The notes under the pieces are model-generated. The model worked only from the letters and a program-made list of their open reading frames with translations. It searched no databases and was not told the origin of the DNA. A DNA stretch of 7,810 nucleotides from positions 1-7,810 of the forward strand of contig USKS01000058.1 in assembly GCA_900555345.1 (NCBI GenBank), in the 5' to 3' direction. The first letter of the stretch is position 1; each line of letters starts with the position of its first letter. The DNA is from an uncultured Eubacteriales bacterium (lineage in GTDB: Bacteria; Bacillota_A; Clostridia; Oscillospirales; CAG-272). Made by a program: the position numbers and the translations under genes. Positions 7,324 through 7,810 of this stretch are shown piece after piece.

Positions 7324-7357
7324 GAAGCATAAGAAAAAAGAAAGGCAGCTTTGTATT

Positions 7358-7810
7358 ATGATAATATATACGGTCCGCCCGGGCGACACGCTTTTGTCCG
7401 TAGCCGAGCAGTTTTCGCTCTCTCCGGCGCTTGCAGCGGCGGATAACGGAATCACACCGGGCACCCCTCTTGCAGAGGGTCAGGCGCTGGTGCTGCGCAC
7501 ACCCGAGCTGACATACACGGTAGAGGCGGGCGACACGCTTTCGTCCGTTGCCCGTCGTTTCGGCGTTAGCGAAAATGTTCTGTGGCAGAACAATCCGCTT
7601 CTCGGCGGCAGGGAGGCGATATACCCCGGGCAGACCATAGTCATATCCTACGGCGCGCCGCGGCTGGGGCTTGAAAAAAGGACAAACGGCTATGCGTATA
7701 CGTATATAAGCGACGAAACACTGAGACGGACGCTGCCGTACCTTACATATCTTTCGATTTTTTCATACGGGCTGAACCCTGACGGCACGCTTGTCCCTCC
7801 GCGTCAGGAC
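7358..7810 (+). CDS. LysM-GH18 spore cortex hydrolase-like protein (YaaH/SleL type), 3' end beyond window
   Basis: An open frame runs from ATG 7358 to the window edge (151 codons, no stop). Full-length YaaH/SleL proteins are about 430 residues, so roughly a third is visible. Two LysM peptidoglycan-binding modules come first: residues 4-46 (YTVRPGDTLLSVA at 4-16) and 53-97 (YTVEAGDTLSSVA at 53-65, ending YPGQTIVIS at 89-97). From about 108 the beginning of a GH18 barrel appears, with NGYAYTYI at 110-117 and LPYLTYLSIFSYG at 126-138, the first-strand pattern of YaaH/SleL N-acetylglucosaminidases that cleave spore-cortex muropeptides. The GH18 catalytic DxxDxDxE motif would lie outside the window. 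There is no signal peptide, as is usual for spore-coat-associated members. The ribosome binding site (AGAAAGG, 7339-7345) is 12 bases from the ATG, rather far. An in-frame ATG at 7322 would add 12 basic residues, but it lacks a binding site and sits in the likely -10 box. It is transcribed divergently from the ABC gene. Confidence 0.85.
   Translation, partial: MIIYTVRPGDTLLSVAEQFSLSPALAAADNGITPGTPLAEGQALVLRTPELTYTVEAGDTLSSVARRFGVSENVLWQNNPLLGGREAIYPGQTIVISYGAPRLGLEKRTNGYAYTYISDETLRRTLPYLTYLSIFSYGLNPDGTLVPPRQD

Noticed and set aside
6466..7332. 288-codon plus-strand open frame opposite the 5' part of the ABC transporter
   Set aside because: It mirrors the transmembrane domain codons and crosses the divergent promoter region. 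There are no motifs supporting a protein.
7322..7357. Alternative earlier start for the LysM-GH18 protein
   Set aside because: There is no ribosome binding site before it, and the codon overlaps the likely -10 box. The extra basic residues do not form a signal peptide.

Overview
The window looks like an ordinary chromosomal segment of an anaerobic, probably spore-forming Bacillota. An Oscillospiraceae/Ruminococcaceae-type clostridium is my best guess. This rests on protein style (a pheS leader attenuator typical of Firmicutes, a LysM-GH18 spore-cortex-hydrolase-like gene, strong GGAGG-type ribosome binding sites) and on GC-leaning codon use; it is inference, not a database match.

Left half, plus strand (1-4138): a leader hairpin with a U-tract, then pheS, pheT and a type I phosphoribosyltransferase gene, closed by a strong bidirectional-looking terminator. 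PheS and PheT form the (alpha-beta)2 phenylalanyl-tRNA synthetase. The leader terminator lies so close to pheS that no promoter fits between them. It is therefore best read as the terminator half of an attenuator, most likely a T-box whose specifier region lies before base 1. The phosphoribosyltransferase follows pheT with almost no gap and is probably co-transcribed, which would place a nucleobase-salvage type activity under the same control.

Middle (4091-4210): a convergent gap with two hairpins, one ending the pheST transcript and one ending the leftward transcript.

Right half, minus strand (4211-7209): a mannitol-1-phosphate 5-dehydrogenase-like gene lies downstream of a complete ABC exporter half-transporter (membrane plus ATPase domains in one chain). 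They share a strand with a 44-base gap, so they are likely one transcript from a sigma-A-like promoter at about 7251-7279. No mannitol PTS gene is present in the window.

Right edge (7210-7810): a compact divergent promoter region separates the ABC gene from a rightward gene cut by the window end. The visible part encodes two LysM domains and the beginning of a GH18 domain of the YaaH/SleL type.

I found no CRISPR, mobile element, tRNA or rRNA, and no clear sign of a previously undescribed system. The more interesting points are the leader attenuator, the cysteine cluster in PheS, the phosphoribosyltransferase attached to pheST, and the unexplained pairing of an exporter with a lone polyol-phosphate dehydrogenase.
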